From assembly GCF_003977595.1 (NCBI RefSeq), contig NZ_RYYR01000008.1, positions 101,083 to 165,082 on the forward strand: a DNA stretch of 64,000 nt, read 5' to 3'. Under the pieces are notes generated by a model. The model saw only the letters and a list, made by a program, of their open reading frames with translations, did no database searches and was not told the origin of the DNA. Below are positions 10,049 through 18,763 of this stretch, piece by piece; the first letter of the stretch is position 1; the number at the start of each line of letters is the position of its first letter. Made by a program: the position numbers and the translations under genes. Source of the DNA: Lysinibacillus antri (lineage in GTDB: Bacteria > Bacillota > Bacilli > Bacillales_A > Planococcaceae).

Positions 10049-10720
10049 TTACTTTTTATACAGTAGATGGAACATTGTTTTTGAGAGCTCCTCAAAGGAA
10101 AAGTGCTCCTTACGTTGATTATACCATTTTCGTATCGCTTCGGCTAACCAAAATGGGACAGGACGCCCATCAATTAAATGATAATATTGTTCATACCCCT
10201 TCTTTAAATGCTCCCACCTAAAATCATTTCCTGGCACTGTATATTCCGATACATCCAGTACTTTCGCTCTTCCATTTTGTAATAAAATATTTTTTAAATG
10301 AATATCACGTGGATTTAACCCTCGCTTACGCACATACTCCCTAGCATCATCCACATCCTGTATGATCTGTTTCGGAATATGAATGCCTTGTAAAATGCAA
10401 TCAAAAAGTGAAGTTCCCGCCTCGTAACTTAAAACGAGATATTCCTCATCGGCTGCATAACACGTTGAAAAATATGGAGAACCTCCTAATATATAATAAA
10501 CATTTTGTTCAATTTTTACTTTTGATTTTTTGTCTTTTGCGTACACTTTAAATGCATATTGGGGGACATGTACCGATTGAAAAACTGCTGCATCAGTGCC
10601 TATACCAATACATTTCAAATCATTTGCTATACCATGTATCGTAACAAGTTCATTATTTGGGTTTGAAACAACGGTAATTTTTGATAATGAATCCCTCGCG
10701 ATAGCCCAGTCGTTTCCCAT
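10049..10720 (-). CDS. Protein kinase-like protein
   Basis: Small (223 residues) single-domain eukaryotic-type kinase fold. I can see a glycine-loop-like GIGTDAAVF, an ATP-anchoring Lys in AFKVYA, a catalytic loop RGLNPRDIHLKN (Asp and Asn present, HRD-like order RDIH) and a metal-binding LDVSE in place of DFG. This resembles short Bacillus kinases such as YrzF. The substrate is unknown. The start was moved to the ATG with GAAGGGA eight bases upstream; an ATG seven codons earlier lacks a site. It is followed by its own terminator. Confidence 0.75.
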   Translation of the reverse strand: MGNDWAIARDSLSKITVVSNPNNELVTIHGIANDLKCIGIGTDAAVFQSVHVPQYAFKVYAKDKKSKVKIEQNVYYILGGSPYFSTCYAADEEYLVLSYEAGTSLFDCILQGIHIPKQIIQDVDDAREYVRKRGLNPRDIHLKNILLQNGRAKVLDVSEYTVPGNDFRWEHLKKGYEQYYHLIDGRPVPFWLAEAIRKWYNQRKEHFSFEELSKTMFHLLYKK

Positions 10721-10917
10721 TAGATCGATCCCTTCATTCATATTGAAGGTAATACATAATCTTAATTGGAACAGATTATTTTACACTTCTTAAAGATAAG
10801 TTTATTATTCTGATTGTCTTTAAATTATTACTTGTGTAAATATTTTAGGGATGCATGTTTAGATTTTTTAAGTAGATTGCATACTATGTATTGATTTTAG
10901 ATTAATTGCATGTAAAA

Positions 10918-10942
10918 ACTCCCTTTCTTATCGAAAGAGAGT
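10918..10942 (-). terminator. Terminator of the SASP gene
   Basis: On the minus strand, ACTCTCTTTC pairs with GAAAGGGAGT (one T-G wobble) around a GATAA loop, followed by TTTT. Confidence 0.7.
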
Positions 10943-10994
10943 CTTTATTTTCATATGTGAAGATGATCTTACTTTTTCTTACCGAAAGCTTAGC

Positions 10995-11204
10995 TTACGA
11001 ATTGCGGCCGCGTAATTGACTTTCCGCCATTTGTACAAGGCGTTTTGTAATTTCGCCACCTACTGAACCATTTGCGCGAGAAGAAGTTTCTCCCCCAAGT
11101 TGTACTCCAAATTCAGATGCAATTTCATACTTCATTTGATCTAATGCTTGTTCAGCACCAGGTACAGCAAGTTTGTTACGATTACCGCTATTGTTGTTTG
11201 ACAT
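10995..11204 (-). CDS. Alpha/beta-type small acid-soluble spore protein
   Basis: 69-residue DNA-binding protein that saturates the forespore chromosome, giving UV and heat resistance, and is degraded on germination. It contains the GPR protease-site region (YEIASEFGV) near residues 26-34 and the conserved second half with [20 protein letters not shown]. It has a strong AGGAGG site before the ATG. The family is normally transcribed by SigG; I could not place a confident SigG promoter. A 9-bp inverted repeat lies in the upstream region (separate entry). Confidence 0.97.
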   Translation of the reverse strand: MSNNNSGNRNKLAVPGAEQALDQMKYEIASEFGVQLGGETSSRANGSVGGEITKRLVQMAESQLRGRNS

Positions 11205-11236
11205 ATTGATTGCCTCCTCTTGAGAGTAATTTTTTT

Positions 11237-11262
11237 ACTGATAAATGATTGTTTTTATCAGT
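11237..11262. promoter_or_regulatory. Inverted repeat upstream of SASP
   Basis: ACTGATAAA and TTTATCAGT form a perfect 9-bp inverted repeat separated by 8 bp, about 33-58 bp upstream of the SASP start. It could be an operator or a 5'-leader hairpin. No T-run follows, so it is not an obvious terminator. Confidence 0.4.
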
Positions 11263-11395
11263 GTTTATAGTATATTTAAAGGCTACATTATTAAACGTGG
11301 TAATTTATAGCAATGCGATTTTAGAAGAAAAATTTAAAATTGCGGGAATTGAGATGTGACTTAACTAAAAATAAGTCGTATATCAAAGTTGCTTT

Positions 11396-12019
11396 TTAAA
11401 GAATCATATTAAACATTGCTAAAAATGAAGCAATCGTATTGACCGTGCCATGAACCAACCAACTAGTGATGATTGACCCACCTGATTGTTTTTCATTAAT
11501 CCACCCCATTAAATAACCTGCTATAGATGTTATGAAAATGACAATGATTGCTCCAACTACACCTGCTATCGGTACGATCATCATTCCATGTAAAACGCCA
11601 AAAAATAAGCCTTGTAGTATATTTCCAATTTGAAAACCAAACTTATGTATGAGCCTTTTTGTTAAAAATCCTCTAAAAAACAATTCTTCTGAAAAACCTG
11701 TTTGGAGAAAAGCGTATATTAAGGCAGGTATCAAAGCTCCTATTCCTTTGTTCGTAAATTGAGATGTTGCTAACGATGAAGTTTCAATAAATAATGGAAT
11801 AATAATCAATGAAGGAATCAGCAAAATTATAATGATCAATGCAAAAGTGATCGCATATTTCTTTTTATTCAAAATGTTAATCGGTGTTAGGCCAAGCCAT
11901 GTAAAAAAACGTTTTTCCTTTTTACCAGAAAACCACCACCAAACAAACGGAATGATGGAAAATAAAATTACTTGAACAACGGCACTCAGTAATAAATTGA
12001 TAATCTCCATTATGTACAC
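11396..12019 (-). CDS. CPBP (Abi/CAAX-type) intramembrane endopeptidase
   Basis: 207-residue polytopic membrane protein of the CPBP glutamic intramembrane protease family. The diagnostic motifs are EELFFRG (EExxxR) near residue 112, FGVLHG near 140 and WLVHGTVN near 188, supplying Glu, Arg, His and Asn of the active site. In Bacilli such proteins process bacteriocins or lipoproteins or act in self-immunity. The start is uncertain: neither ATG (residue 1 or 4) has a good ribosome-binding site. It lies 8 bp downstream of a small membrane ORF, so the two are probably cotranscribed. Confidence 0.88.
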   Translation of the reverse strand: MYIMEIINLLLSAVVQVILFSIIPFVWWWFSGKKEKRFFTWLGLTPINILNKKKYAITFALIIIILLIPSLIIIPLFIETSSLATSQFTNKGIGALIPALIYAFLQTGFSEELFFRGFLTKRLIHKFGFQIGNILQGLFFGVLHGMMIVPIAGVVGAIIVIFITSIAGYLMGWINEKQSGGSIITSWLVHGTVNTIASFLAMFNMIL

Positions 12020-12027
12020 ATCGCTTT

Positions 12028-12195
12028 CTACATTTTAATTGAAAAGGAGAAAAGGCCAACAATTAGGACAATTAGAACCTTCCATAATTTAGGCTTTGTA
12101 GTTTGTTTTTTATAAATACGATAAGCTAAATAAACGATTATCCCCCATGAGAATAATCCCGTTAACGTTTCAATAACATTAAAATTGATGAACAC
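12028..12195 (-). CDS. Small membrane protein upstream of CPBP protease
   Basis: 55 residues with two hydrophobic helices separated by a basic loop (YRIYKKQTTKPKLWK). I do not recognise the family. A GTG start is chosen because GGGGGGAG lies immediately upstream; the open frame extends 15 codons further to an ATG lacking such a site. The tight spacing to the CPBP gene suggests joint expression, for example as partner or substrate of the protease (inference). Confidence 0.6.
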   Translation of the reverse strand: MFINFNVIETLTGLFSWGIIVYLAYRIYKKQTTKPKLWKVLIVLIVGLFSFSIKM

Positions 12196-12269
12196 CGATC
12201 TCCCCCCATGTCTGTTTCCTTTTATACGATTGAAAGCCAATTAAGTTCCAATTTTTCCTGAAGTAGGAT

Positions 12270-12374
12270 TTATCCGCCAAATTATAGTAAATATCCGCCA
12301 AAAACTTCTATTTATCCGCCAACTTTTTCAAAATATCCGCCAAAATTATTAATTTATCCGCCAACTAAAAAATA
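12270..12374. repeat. Array of five direct repeats with exact 21-bp period (TATCCGCCAA)
   Basis: TATCCGCCAA occurs at 12271, 12292, 12313, 12334 and 12355, exactly 21 bp apart, each preceded by A or T. The 11 bp between copies are AT-rich and not conserved. The array fills the divergent gap between the 12195 (-) and 12472 (+) genes. The motif is 10 bp and the period two helical turns, unlike CRISPR. The complementary strand of two other arrays (30691-30753 and 31101-31205) carries the related ATATTAGCCAAA. Confidence 0.9.
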
Positions 12375-12471
12375 CACTATCTCTCCTACGCTATTTAATA
12401 GATAAAATTCTATTTATCAAATGTATAAATTTTACTTATATTACCTATAATTCCATTAAGGAGTGATATAT

Positions 12472-12687
12472 ATGAATACAAATATTGAAGAACTATTAAA
12501 ACGAATCGAGTTCAAAAAACAATTCGTGGAAGAATATCAAAAGAAATGTATTGAGCGAGCGGAAGTATTCTCAAGTTATAAAGAGCTAAGCCAGTATTGT
12601 GATGCGAAACTTGATGCCTATAAAAGCATCATTGCTGATATTCATGATCTGTTTCCTTCAGCAATAACAGCTTCACAAGATGTATAA
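12472..12687 (+). CDS. Small hypothetical helical protein
   Basis: 71 residues, hydrophilic, predicted helical and charged (ELLKRIEFKKQFVEEYQKKC), no signal peptide or membrane segment. I do not recognise it. The start is the ATG with AAGGAG nine bases upstream rather than a GTG three codons earlier. It is followed by a strong terminator and preceded by the 21-bp repeat array. Confidence 0.7.
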   Translation: MNTNIEELLKRIEFKKQFVEEYQKKCIERAEVFSSYKELSQYCDAKLDAYKSIIADIHDLFPSAITASQDV

Positions 12688-12693
12688 ACATAA

Positions 12694-12728
12694 AAAGAGA
12701 CGACTGCGTAATTTGCAGTCGTCTCTTT
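12694..12728 (+). terminator. Terminator
   Basis: A 14-bp perfect stem (AAAGAGACGACTGC / GCAGTCGTCTCTTT) with a 7-nt loop, 7 bp after the stop of the 71-residue gene. Confidence 0.85.
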
Positions 12729-12885
12729 GCATCTCTACGGCAATTTCATTAAAATTTTCTTATTTCTCTAGTAACAACTAATTTGCAAAACTTACGCTTC
12801 ACATTTCATTATATTTTCTTGTAGGTTTGGTCACACTGATTTTGTCTATAAGACTTAAAGAAAGAATGACAAACGAGGAGGTCAA

Positions 12886-13908
12886 ATGATGAGAGCAGCT
12901 GTTGTAAGTGAAGATAAACAAAAATTAGTAGAAGTAAAAGACATAACATTACGCCCATTAGAAAGTGGCGAGGCATTAGTTGACGTCGAGTACTGCGGTG
13001 TTTGCCATACAGATTTACATGTTGCAAAAGGTGATTTCGGTGATGTAACTGGACGTGTGCTTGGTCATGAAGGTGTTGGAATCGTGAAAGAAATCGCGTC
13101 GGATGTAACAAATGTAAAAGTTGGAGATCGGGTAAGTATTGCATGGTTTTATAAAGGTTGTGGTGCCTGCGAATATTGTATCACTGGCAACGAAACGTAT
13201 TGCCGAGATGTCAAAAATGCAGGTTATAGTGTAGATGGCGCAATGGCAGAGCAATGTATTGTGAATGCGAAATATGCAGTCAAAGTTCCTGAAGCGTTAG
13301 ATCCTCAAAAAGCGACGAGTATTACATGCGCGGGTGTAACGACATACAAAGCTATTAAAATCGCTAATATTGAGCCTGGAGAATGGATCGCCATTTATGG
13401 AGTTGGTGGTCTAGGTAATTTAGCCATCCAATATGCTAAGCATGTATTTAATGCAAAAGTAATTGCAGTTGATATTAATGATGATAAGTTAGCACTTGCA
13501 AAGGAAGTTGGAGCTGATTTAACCCTTAACTCCAAAGATGTAGATTCTGGTGAATGGATTCAACAGCAAACAGGCGGAGCACATGCAGCCGTGGTAACAG
13601 CCGTATCTAAAGTGGCATTCAATCAGGCAGTCAATTGTGTGCGCCCTGCTTCTAAAATTGTCGCTGTAGGTCTACCTCCAGAAACGATGGATTTAGATAT
13701 TATTAAAACCGTATTGGATGGGATCGAGGTTGTGGGATCGCTCGTTGGGACAAGAAAAGATTTAGAAGAAGCCTTAATGTTTGGCGCAGAAAAAAAGGTA
13801 GACCCAGTTGTACAAACAAGAAAACTAGATGAAGTGGCAGAAATCTTCAAAGAGATGGAAGAGGGCAAAATCCAAGGGCGCATGGTGATTGATATGAAAG
13901 CAGTATAA
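12886..13908 (+). CDS. adhP: Zinc-dependent alcohol dehydrogenase
   Basis: 340-residue medium-chain NAD-dependent alcohol dehydrogenase, interconverting primary alcohols (ethanol) and aldehydes; the family is tetrameric and cytoplasmic. The catalytic zinc ligand Cys40 is in GVCHTDLH, His-Glu in GHEGVG near 62, and the structural-zinc cysteines in [15 protein letters not shown] near 93-107. The Rossmann motif is [10 protein letters not shown] near 173. Two adjacent ATGs follow GAGGAGGTCAA; the first is given. It is similar to AdhP/ADH-T. It is monocistronic and followed by the structured repeat element at 13933-14080, whose last hairpin probably terminates it. Confidence 0.95.
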   Translation: MMRAAVVSEDKQKLVEVKDITLRPLESGEALVDVEYCGVCHTDLHVAKGDFGDVTGRVLGHEGVGIVKEIASDVTNVKVGDRVSIAWFYKGCGACEYCITGNETYCRDVKNAGYSVDGAMAEQCIVNAKYAVKVPEALDPQKATSITCAGVTTYKAIKIANIEPGEWIAIYGVGGLGNLAIQYAKHVFNAKVIAVDINDDKLALAKEVGADLTLNSKDVDSGEWIQQQTGGAHAAVVTAVSKVAFNQAVNCVRPASKIVAVGLPPETMDLDIIKTVLDGIEVVGSLVGTRKDLEEALMFGAEKKVDPVVQTRKLDEVAEIFKEMEEGKIQGRMVIDMKAV

Positions 13909-13932
13909 AGCTAGGCAACTACAATTAAATGG

Positions 13933-14080
13933 GATGTCCAGCCTACACTTTCTGGATATCTATGCTTCTAATGATAAACTATCGCTAAAAAGCTTTGCTC
14001 CTGCGGTAGTAACAATAAATTGTCACGATCCTCGTCGCAAAGGAGCCGTCCCGAAATAACTTTCGGGACGGCTCCTTTTT
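13933..14080 (+). repeat. Structured dispersed repeat element, copy 1 (~148 bp)
   Basis: A near-copy occurs in reverse orientation at 28544-28696. Order: a hairpin (GATGTCCAG / CTGGATATC), a conserved unpaired core including CTTTGCTCCTGCGGTAG and ACAATAAATTGT, then a very strong hairpin (about 18 bp, AGGAGCCGTCCCGAAA / TTTCGGGACGGCTCCT) ending in TTTTT. It lies between convergent adhP (+) and the GGDEF gene (-). The element has no coding potential. It could be a small non-autonomous mobile element or a structured RNA. Confidence 0.85.
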
Positions 14081-14098
14081 GCACTTATTCATCTTCAA

Positions 14099-15685
14099 CT
14101 AAAACGAATTATAAGGACCCTGCCAAATCGTTACTTGGTTTCGTCCGTTTGTTTTTGATTGATATAACGCTTTATCTGCAAATATAAATAAATCTCCTAA
14201 TGATTGGGTATGGATAGGAAATTCAGATATTCCCAAGGATACCGTAATCGACTTTCCTATAGGACTAATGGTATCCGCTATTGTCGTTCGAATCCTCTCT
14301 GCCATCATATAAGCTTCTGAAGTATTCGTATCTGACATTAATAAAACAAATTCCTCTCCTCCATACCGGAAAAACATATCCTTCTCTCTAATTAAAGATC
14401 GAACTGTTTTAGCCAAATATTTTAACACCTCATCCCCACCTTGATGTCCATAGGTATCGTTAATTGATTTAAAATGGTCAATATCCATGGCGACTAAGGA
14501 AAATAATTGTTTCTGATTTGCTAAGGAAACCATCATTTCATTCAATTTCCTTCTATTTGGTAAGCCTGTTAGAGAATCCGTCATGGCTTCTTCGACGAGT
14601 TTATTCTTATTTTTTTCAACTGCTTCCACAGCAATAATTAAACTCTTTGTTAAAAGATCGGCTTCTCGATTCCAATGAGATTGATGAACAGGCGGCTGAA
14701 TTTTTGTATCTGAACCAAACTGATTTACAACATCCGCTAAATCGATAAACGGTTTCGCAAGCTTTTTAGCAAAGCTTATAGAGACCACGAGTATGATGAA
14801 AAAAGGAAACAATATGGTCAATAGTAAATTTTGAATGTGCTTTTTTAAAAGTCCATCAATATAGGAAACTGGGGTCTGTTGTACAACTCCCCACCCGATC
14901 TCAGGAATAAAGTTATACGCTGCTAACATTGGTACACCTTTACTATTAACGATACGTTCCATTCCACTTTGACCATTTAACAGCTTCGGTATCATCGGAT
15001 TTCCTTCGACAAACTCCCCAATACGTTTTGAATCTGGATGAAATAATAGCTTGCCATTTGGACCCACAACAAAATAATAAGAACCTGTTTCATCAATGAT
15101 GTCATTACCTAGAATTTCGCTAAGGACGTTTTGTTCCTGTAAAAAGATCGCTCCACCAATAATCCCTCTATAATTACCGTTGTGATCAAAGTAAGGTTCG
15201 CTCATAAATACCATCATACGCCCAGTTAGTCCGGTAAATGGGGGCGCTAGCATGGGAACTTTTGCATTGACCGAATCTTTTAGCACACCTGATACATAAT
15301 TTCCCTTTAACCCAACCGTAATAGGTGCTACATTTCGCACTAATCCGGTTTCATCTGTCCAGGATAACGAATTAAAATAGCGACTATTACTCCTTAAGAG
15401 CTCAAGATACTGTTGGATTTCTTTATCCGTCATCTCAGGGTGATCTCTTAAATACTTCGTCGTTTCTTGCAAGCTAATTCTCATAGATTTAGACAAAAAA
15501 TTTACGGAACTGCTAATTTTTTCAGACTTTGAGGAGTTCAAGGATAAATAAGTATCCGTCAATGATTTTTTCTCAAACTGATAGGATGCAAACAATAAAA
15601 AAACCGTGATTAATACAACAGAAGTACATATCAGGCTAATTAATAACGTTGTAAGTTTAAATTTTCGTTTAAATAGAATTTTCAT
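14099..15685 (-). CDS. Diguanylate cyclase with extracellular Cache-type sensor
   Basis: Membrane cyclic-di-GMP synthase of about 528 residues. A TM helix (about 13-33) is followed by a roughly 240-residue extracytoplasmic dCache-like sensor, a second TM helix (about 280-300), a linker, and a C-terminal GGDEF domain (about 375-527). The active-site motif is GGEEF in FRYGGEEFVLLM. An RxxD inhibitory site (REKD) sits five residues before it, so product inhibition is expected. The metal and substrate region (ALTDSLTGLPNRR-type, here MTDSLTGLPNRR) is intact. The start at MKILFKRKF is chosen because AGGA lies upstream; upstream ATGs in frame are poor. Confidence 0.92.
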   Translation of the reverse strand: MKILFKRKFKLTTLLISLICTSVVLITVFLLFASYQFEKKSLTDTYLSLNSSKSEKISSSVNFLSKSMRISLQETTKYLRDHPEMTDKEIQQYLELLRSNSRYFNSLSWTDETGLVRNVAPITVGLKGNYVSGVLKDSVNAKVPMLAPPFTGLTGRMMVFMSEPYFDHNGNYRGIIGGAIFLQEQNVLSEILGNDIIDETGSYYFVVGPNGKLLFHPDSKRIGEFVEGNPMIPKLLNGQSGMERIVNSKGVPMLAAYNFIPEIGWGVVQQTPVSYIDGLLKKHIQNLLLTILFPFFIILVVSISFAKKLAKPFIDLADVVNQFGSDTKIQPPVHQSHWNREADLLTKSLIIAVEAVEKNKNKLVEEAMTDSLTGLPNRRKLNEMMVSLANQKQLFSLVAMDIDHFKSINDTYGHQGGDEVLKYLAKTVRSLIREKDMFFRYGGEEFVLLMSDTNTSEAYMMAERIRTTIADTISPIGKSITVSLGISEFPIHTQSLGDLFIFADKALYQSKTNGRNQVTIWQGPYNSF

Positions 15686-15805
15686 AAAGTAAACCATTCC
15701 TGCAATTGTTTTGGAATAACCAATTAATTCTAACATAATAAAATTAGTTTTTCGTTTATTATGATTTACAAAATATAGATAACAAATAAGCAGCCAGAAA
15801 AAGGA

Positions 15806-16573
15806 CTAGAAATTAACCCCGAGCTTCTTACACACCTCAACTACCGGTGGATCTTCTTTCCTTCTATCATACTGCTTCAATAACTCTACTCCCCTTTGTT
15901 GATCCCCTGTTTGAACAAGCAAAACCACACGATGAAGCTTGTTAATATACCGATCTTTGGATTGTAAAGCGGCTATAACTGATTCAAGGCTTGTTAATTC
16001 TAGAAAATGAGGAATAACATATTGTGAAATATCATTCTTCATCACTTCAATTAATCGGGGGATATCTACATACATCATATTAAATCGATAATTCATCTGC
16101 CGTTTTTCGCCCTTCAAATCACCAATATCCTTATGTAGCACTGTACTAATGTTAAGGGGGATAGGTGGTTTCTGAATGTTATGTAGACCAAATTGGGTAA
16201 TATGGTTCTTCAATGTGTCACGAAAGCGTTGAAGGTCGATATAATCTAAATTCAGTCGGTACCAGACATCTCTATGTCCACGCAAAGTAAAAATTCTGGA
16301 ACTTTCGACACAATCTGAGGTAGTGGGTATTATGGGAAGATCTAGTGCGTAGAAAACCTTATAGACTGTTGGTACAAATACACCGAAATTAAATGTGAAA
16401 ACCAACTCTTTTTTTGAATTTATCCGACGATCTGTTTGAAGTTCGATACACCAACCTAAATCATCATTCACCTCTTTATAAAATTTATTACCCGATTTTT
16501 TAAAGCATTCTGATTTGAGAATAGGTGTAATTGTATCTTTCACAATTTCTTTCAATAAATTTTGAACAGTCAT
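15806..16573 (-). CDS. DUF4304 domain protein, immunity-like
   Basis: 255 residues, cytoplasmic. The N-terminal ~150 residues match DUF4304: FKKSGNKFYKEVNDDLGW, then IELQTDRR and FTFNFGVFVP. The C-terminal ~100 residues are helical. DUF4304 proteins are often found beside polymorphic toxins as immunity proteins and also as orphans. No toxin gene is visible here. It lies downstream of the leucine-rich-repeat gene on the same strand, with a 53-bp gap. Confidence 0.7.
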   Translation of the reverse strand: MTVQNLLKEIVKDTITPILKSECFKKSGNKFYKEVNDDLGWCIELQTDRRINSKKELVFTFNFGVFVPTVYKVFYALDLPIIPTTSDCVESSRIFTLRGHRDVWYRLNLDYIDLQRFRDTLKNHITQFGLHNIQKPPIPLNISTVLHKDIGDLKGEKRQMNYRFNMMYVDIPRLIEVMKNDISQYVIPHFLELTSLESVIAALQSKDRYINKLHRVVLLVQTGDQQRGVELLKQYDRRKEDPPVVEVCKKLGVNF

Positions 16574-16626
16574 TTAGGAGTTGTTCCTTTCTTAGGAAAG
16601 TACATTCTCATCTTAGTTCTTTCTGG

Positions 16627-17700
16627 TCAAATCTCATTAGCTGAAGTATTTGCTTTCATAAAAAAAGTAAGATTATGCCACAATATATGTTCAGTTTTCC
16701 CATATTCCTCTGCTAATTTTTCAAACTGCGTATTCTTTTTAATGCTTCCAAATCCAACAGAAACCCGTTCTACAGAAGGATTTCTTAAAAGTGGAACATA
16801 ATCGTCTACATTCATATTCATTGCTGACCAGTGTGTAAATTCAACTAAGGTAGGAGCATGTTCTAAACTACTTATGTCTTTTAACCCTTTCATATTTTCA
16901 AATGCCACTTTCTTTAATTGTGTTAGGTTACTTAAAGATGGCATTACATTTACGTTTGGTAGATTTTGAAGAACTAAATATTGAAGTCCCGTTAATTTAG
17001 ATATAAACGAAAGATCACTTAACCCCCTTATTTGAAGTAACTCCAAATATTTAATATTATCCAATCCTTCAATAGCCGAAAAATTACTTATACCTCCAAA
17101 ATTGATATTGAGATACCACATATTTTTTAAAGATATTAAAAATTCCAGATTCTTTGTTGTAATGGAGGTGAGTGTTAATTGCTCAATACTCGTCAAATCA
17201 CTAATCACTTCAATATTCTTTTTGTGCCCTACTATAAGAAGCTTTCGAAGGTTCCTAAATCTTTCTAAAATCGATAAATTAGGTTTTTTTGATTTTGTTT
17301 GTCCTAAAACTAATTCTTCTAACGTATCAGGTATTTTAGATAAAATATCAAAGCTTTCAAGACCATAAATGCTCAACATTAATTTTTTCAATTTCTTTAA
17401 ATTGGTGATCGCTTCTAAATTTTCTACCATCTGATGACACTCTGCATAAAAGCGTGCTAAATTTGGCAACTTTTCAAGAAAACGAAAATCACATGTAGAA
17501 TTGTAGAAACCATACACACGAAGTACAACATCCTCACGAACAGAGAATAAAATATCATTTAACATTTGAAATGTTTCATGTTCGATTACACTTTGAAATT
17601 GTATCACTTCAAGTTCTTTATAATTTAATAAAGCCTGTATCTCTTCCTCGGTTAAAAATTTTTTTATTTCTACCCTTCCCTCCGTGATTATGCTGTACAT
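16627..17700 (-). CDS. Leucine-rich-repeat-like protein
   Basis: 357 residues. From about residue 60 to 310 there is a series of ~20-25-residue units with regularly spaced Leu/Ile (for example LEAITNLKKLKKLMLSIYG and LSFISKLTGLQYLVLQNL), the pattern of an LRR solenoid. No signal peptide is present, so it is probably cytoplasmic. The start is the ATG with AGGGGA six bases upstream. Similar LRR proteins accompany immunity or defence-type genes in Bacillus, but the role here is unknown. Confidence 0.7.
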   Translation of the reverse strand: MYSIITEGRVEIKKFLTEEEIQALLNYKELEVIQFQSVIEHETFQMLNDILFSVREDVVLRVYGFYNSTCDFRFLEKLPNLARFYAECHQMVENLEAITNLKKLKKLMLSIYGLESFDILSKIPDTLEELVLGQTKSKKPNLSILERFRNLRKLLIVGHKKNIEVISDLTSIEQLTLTSITTKNLEFLISLKNMWYLNINFGGISNFSAIEGLDNIKYLELLQIRGLSDLSFISKLTGLQYLVLQNLPNVNVMPSLSNLTQLKKVAFENMKGLKDISSLEHAPTLVEFTHWSAMNMNVDDYVPLLRNPSVERVSVGFGSIKKNTQFEKLAEEYGKTEHILWHNLTFFMKANTSANEI

Positions 17701-17737
17701 GAACTGTCCCCTAACTATAATTAGTAAATGCGCCTTA

Positions 17738-18000
17738 TTTAATAAGCTCATTCAACAATGGATGAAGATACGAACAGATACTATGAATTTTGTCATTGAT
17801 ACAATTATTCAAGAAACGAAAAGGAACAAAGGCGCCATTTACCAACTTATCGATACTGAGAAAATGGGTGTGTTTGTTTACTCAATGGGTGGCTTAGCAA
17901 GTGGTTGGCTTGGTGGGGAACGGAATGATATTGATGCATCAGTTATTCTAGAAATATTTTGTACGAAAAACACTGCAATTAGCCCTACAACTCCCAGTAG
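17738..18000 (+). pseudogene. Fragment of an alpha/beta hydrolase (acetylhydrolase-like)
   Basis: An open stretch encodes IQQWMKIRTDTMNFVIDTI, then YQLIDTEKMGVFVYSMGGLA and LGGERNDIDA. This aligns by eye with the nucleophile-elbow region of Bacillus dienelactone/acetylhydrolase-like enzymes, whose motif is G-H-S-x-G-G. Here it is VYSMGG, with the His changed. The N-terminal half and the catalytic Asp/His region are absent, and downstream residues do not look homologous. It is therefore a decayed internal fragment, on the strand opposite to its neighbours. Confidence 0.6.
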
Positions 18001-18060
18001 GAATGAAGTTATAAACCATTTTGTGAATTTATCTATGTCGTTCCCTCCTCACCTACTTGC

Positions 18061-18672
18061 TCAGTCCATCCAATAAAAGAACGCATCAAATACTGTATAA
18101 TGTCTCGGATCAGTGAAGGTTTGAATTTTTGTTTTAAATGGAAGTGGTTGAGACAAATATTCCTTTTCTAAAATACTATAACCTGCATCCGCTAGTTTCT
18201 GTTTGATTTCTCGAAACTCTTCTACCATAAATGGTGGTGGTTCATTTATCACTTCTTGCGGTCTACTAATCATGCTCATTCCGCTAAAAAATTCATCTTG
18301 AATCTCTTCCGTATTAATTATAGCTTTATGTCGGATATCTTTCCCAATAATCGCTACCGGAGCTAATCTACTTATATAAATCACAAGGCCTTCTAATTGA
18401 ATAGACGTTAGCGAATCTTTTTCAATATACTTTTCATTTATCTTACTACTTCCGTCTTTTTTATAACAAAAAAAGTCAACATAAGAAGCATAACCACTTC
18501 CATAATGGTCAAAGATGGCTTCACATTTAATGGATTTAGAACGACTGATTATATAAAACAAATTTTGAATATAGTTTTCAATTTGCTCTTTATCGTTTGT
18601 GTTATAGGGATACGTCTCACCAATAGGCTGTTCTGCTATCATTGTTTGAAGTTGTTCATTCGAAAATTTCAA
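18061..18672 (-). CDS. Hypothetical protein, immunity-like context
   Basis: 203 residues, soluble, acidic, no recognisable domain. A central segment (FDHYGSGYASYVDFFCYKKDG) has the alternating pattern of a beta-sheet protein. The start is a TTG after GAGGTGAATAC. It lies in the same orientation as the LRR and DUF4304 genes, separated from them by the hydrolase fragment. Function unknown; an immunity role is only suggested by the neighbours. Confidence 0.6.
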   Translation of the reverse strand: MKFSNEQLQTMIAEQPIGETYPYNTNDKEQIENYIQNLFYIISRSKSIKCEAIFDHYGSGYASYVDFFCYKKDGSSKINEKYIEKDSLTSIQLEGLVIYISRLAPVAIIGKDIRHKAIINTEEIQDEFFSGMSMISRPQEVINEPPPFMVEEFREIKQKLADAGYSILEKEYLSQPLPFKTKIQTFTDPRHYTVFDAFFYWMD

Positions 18673-18763
18673 CAGTATTCACCTCTTTTTTTCGCTCGAT
18701 GAACTACACGGACATCCCTTAAGTTTAGTTAATGGGTTATGATAATAATTTTCATTATCCCTT

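Noticed and set aside
12270..12374. CRISPR array
   Set aside because: Repeats are only ~10 bp, the intervals 11 bp, and no cas genes are present; this is a short-period direct-repeat array.
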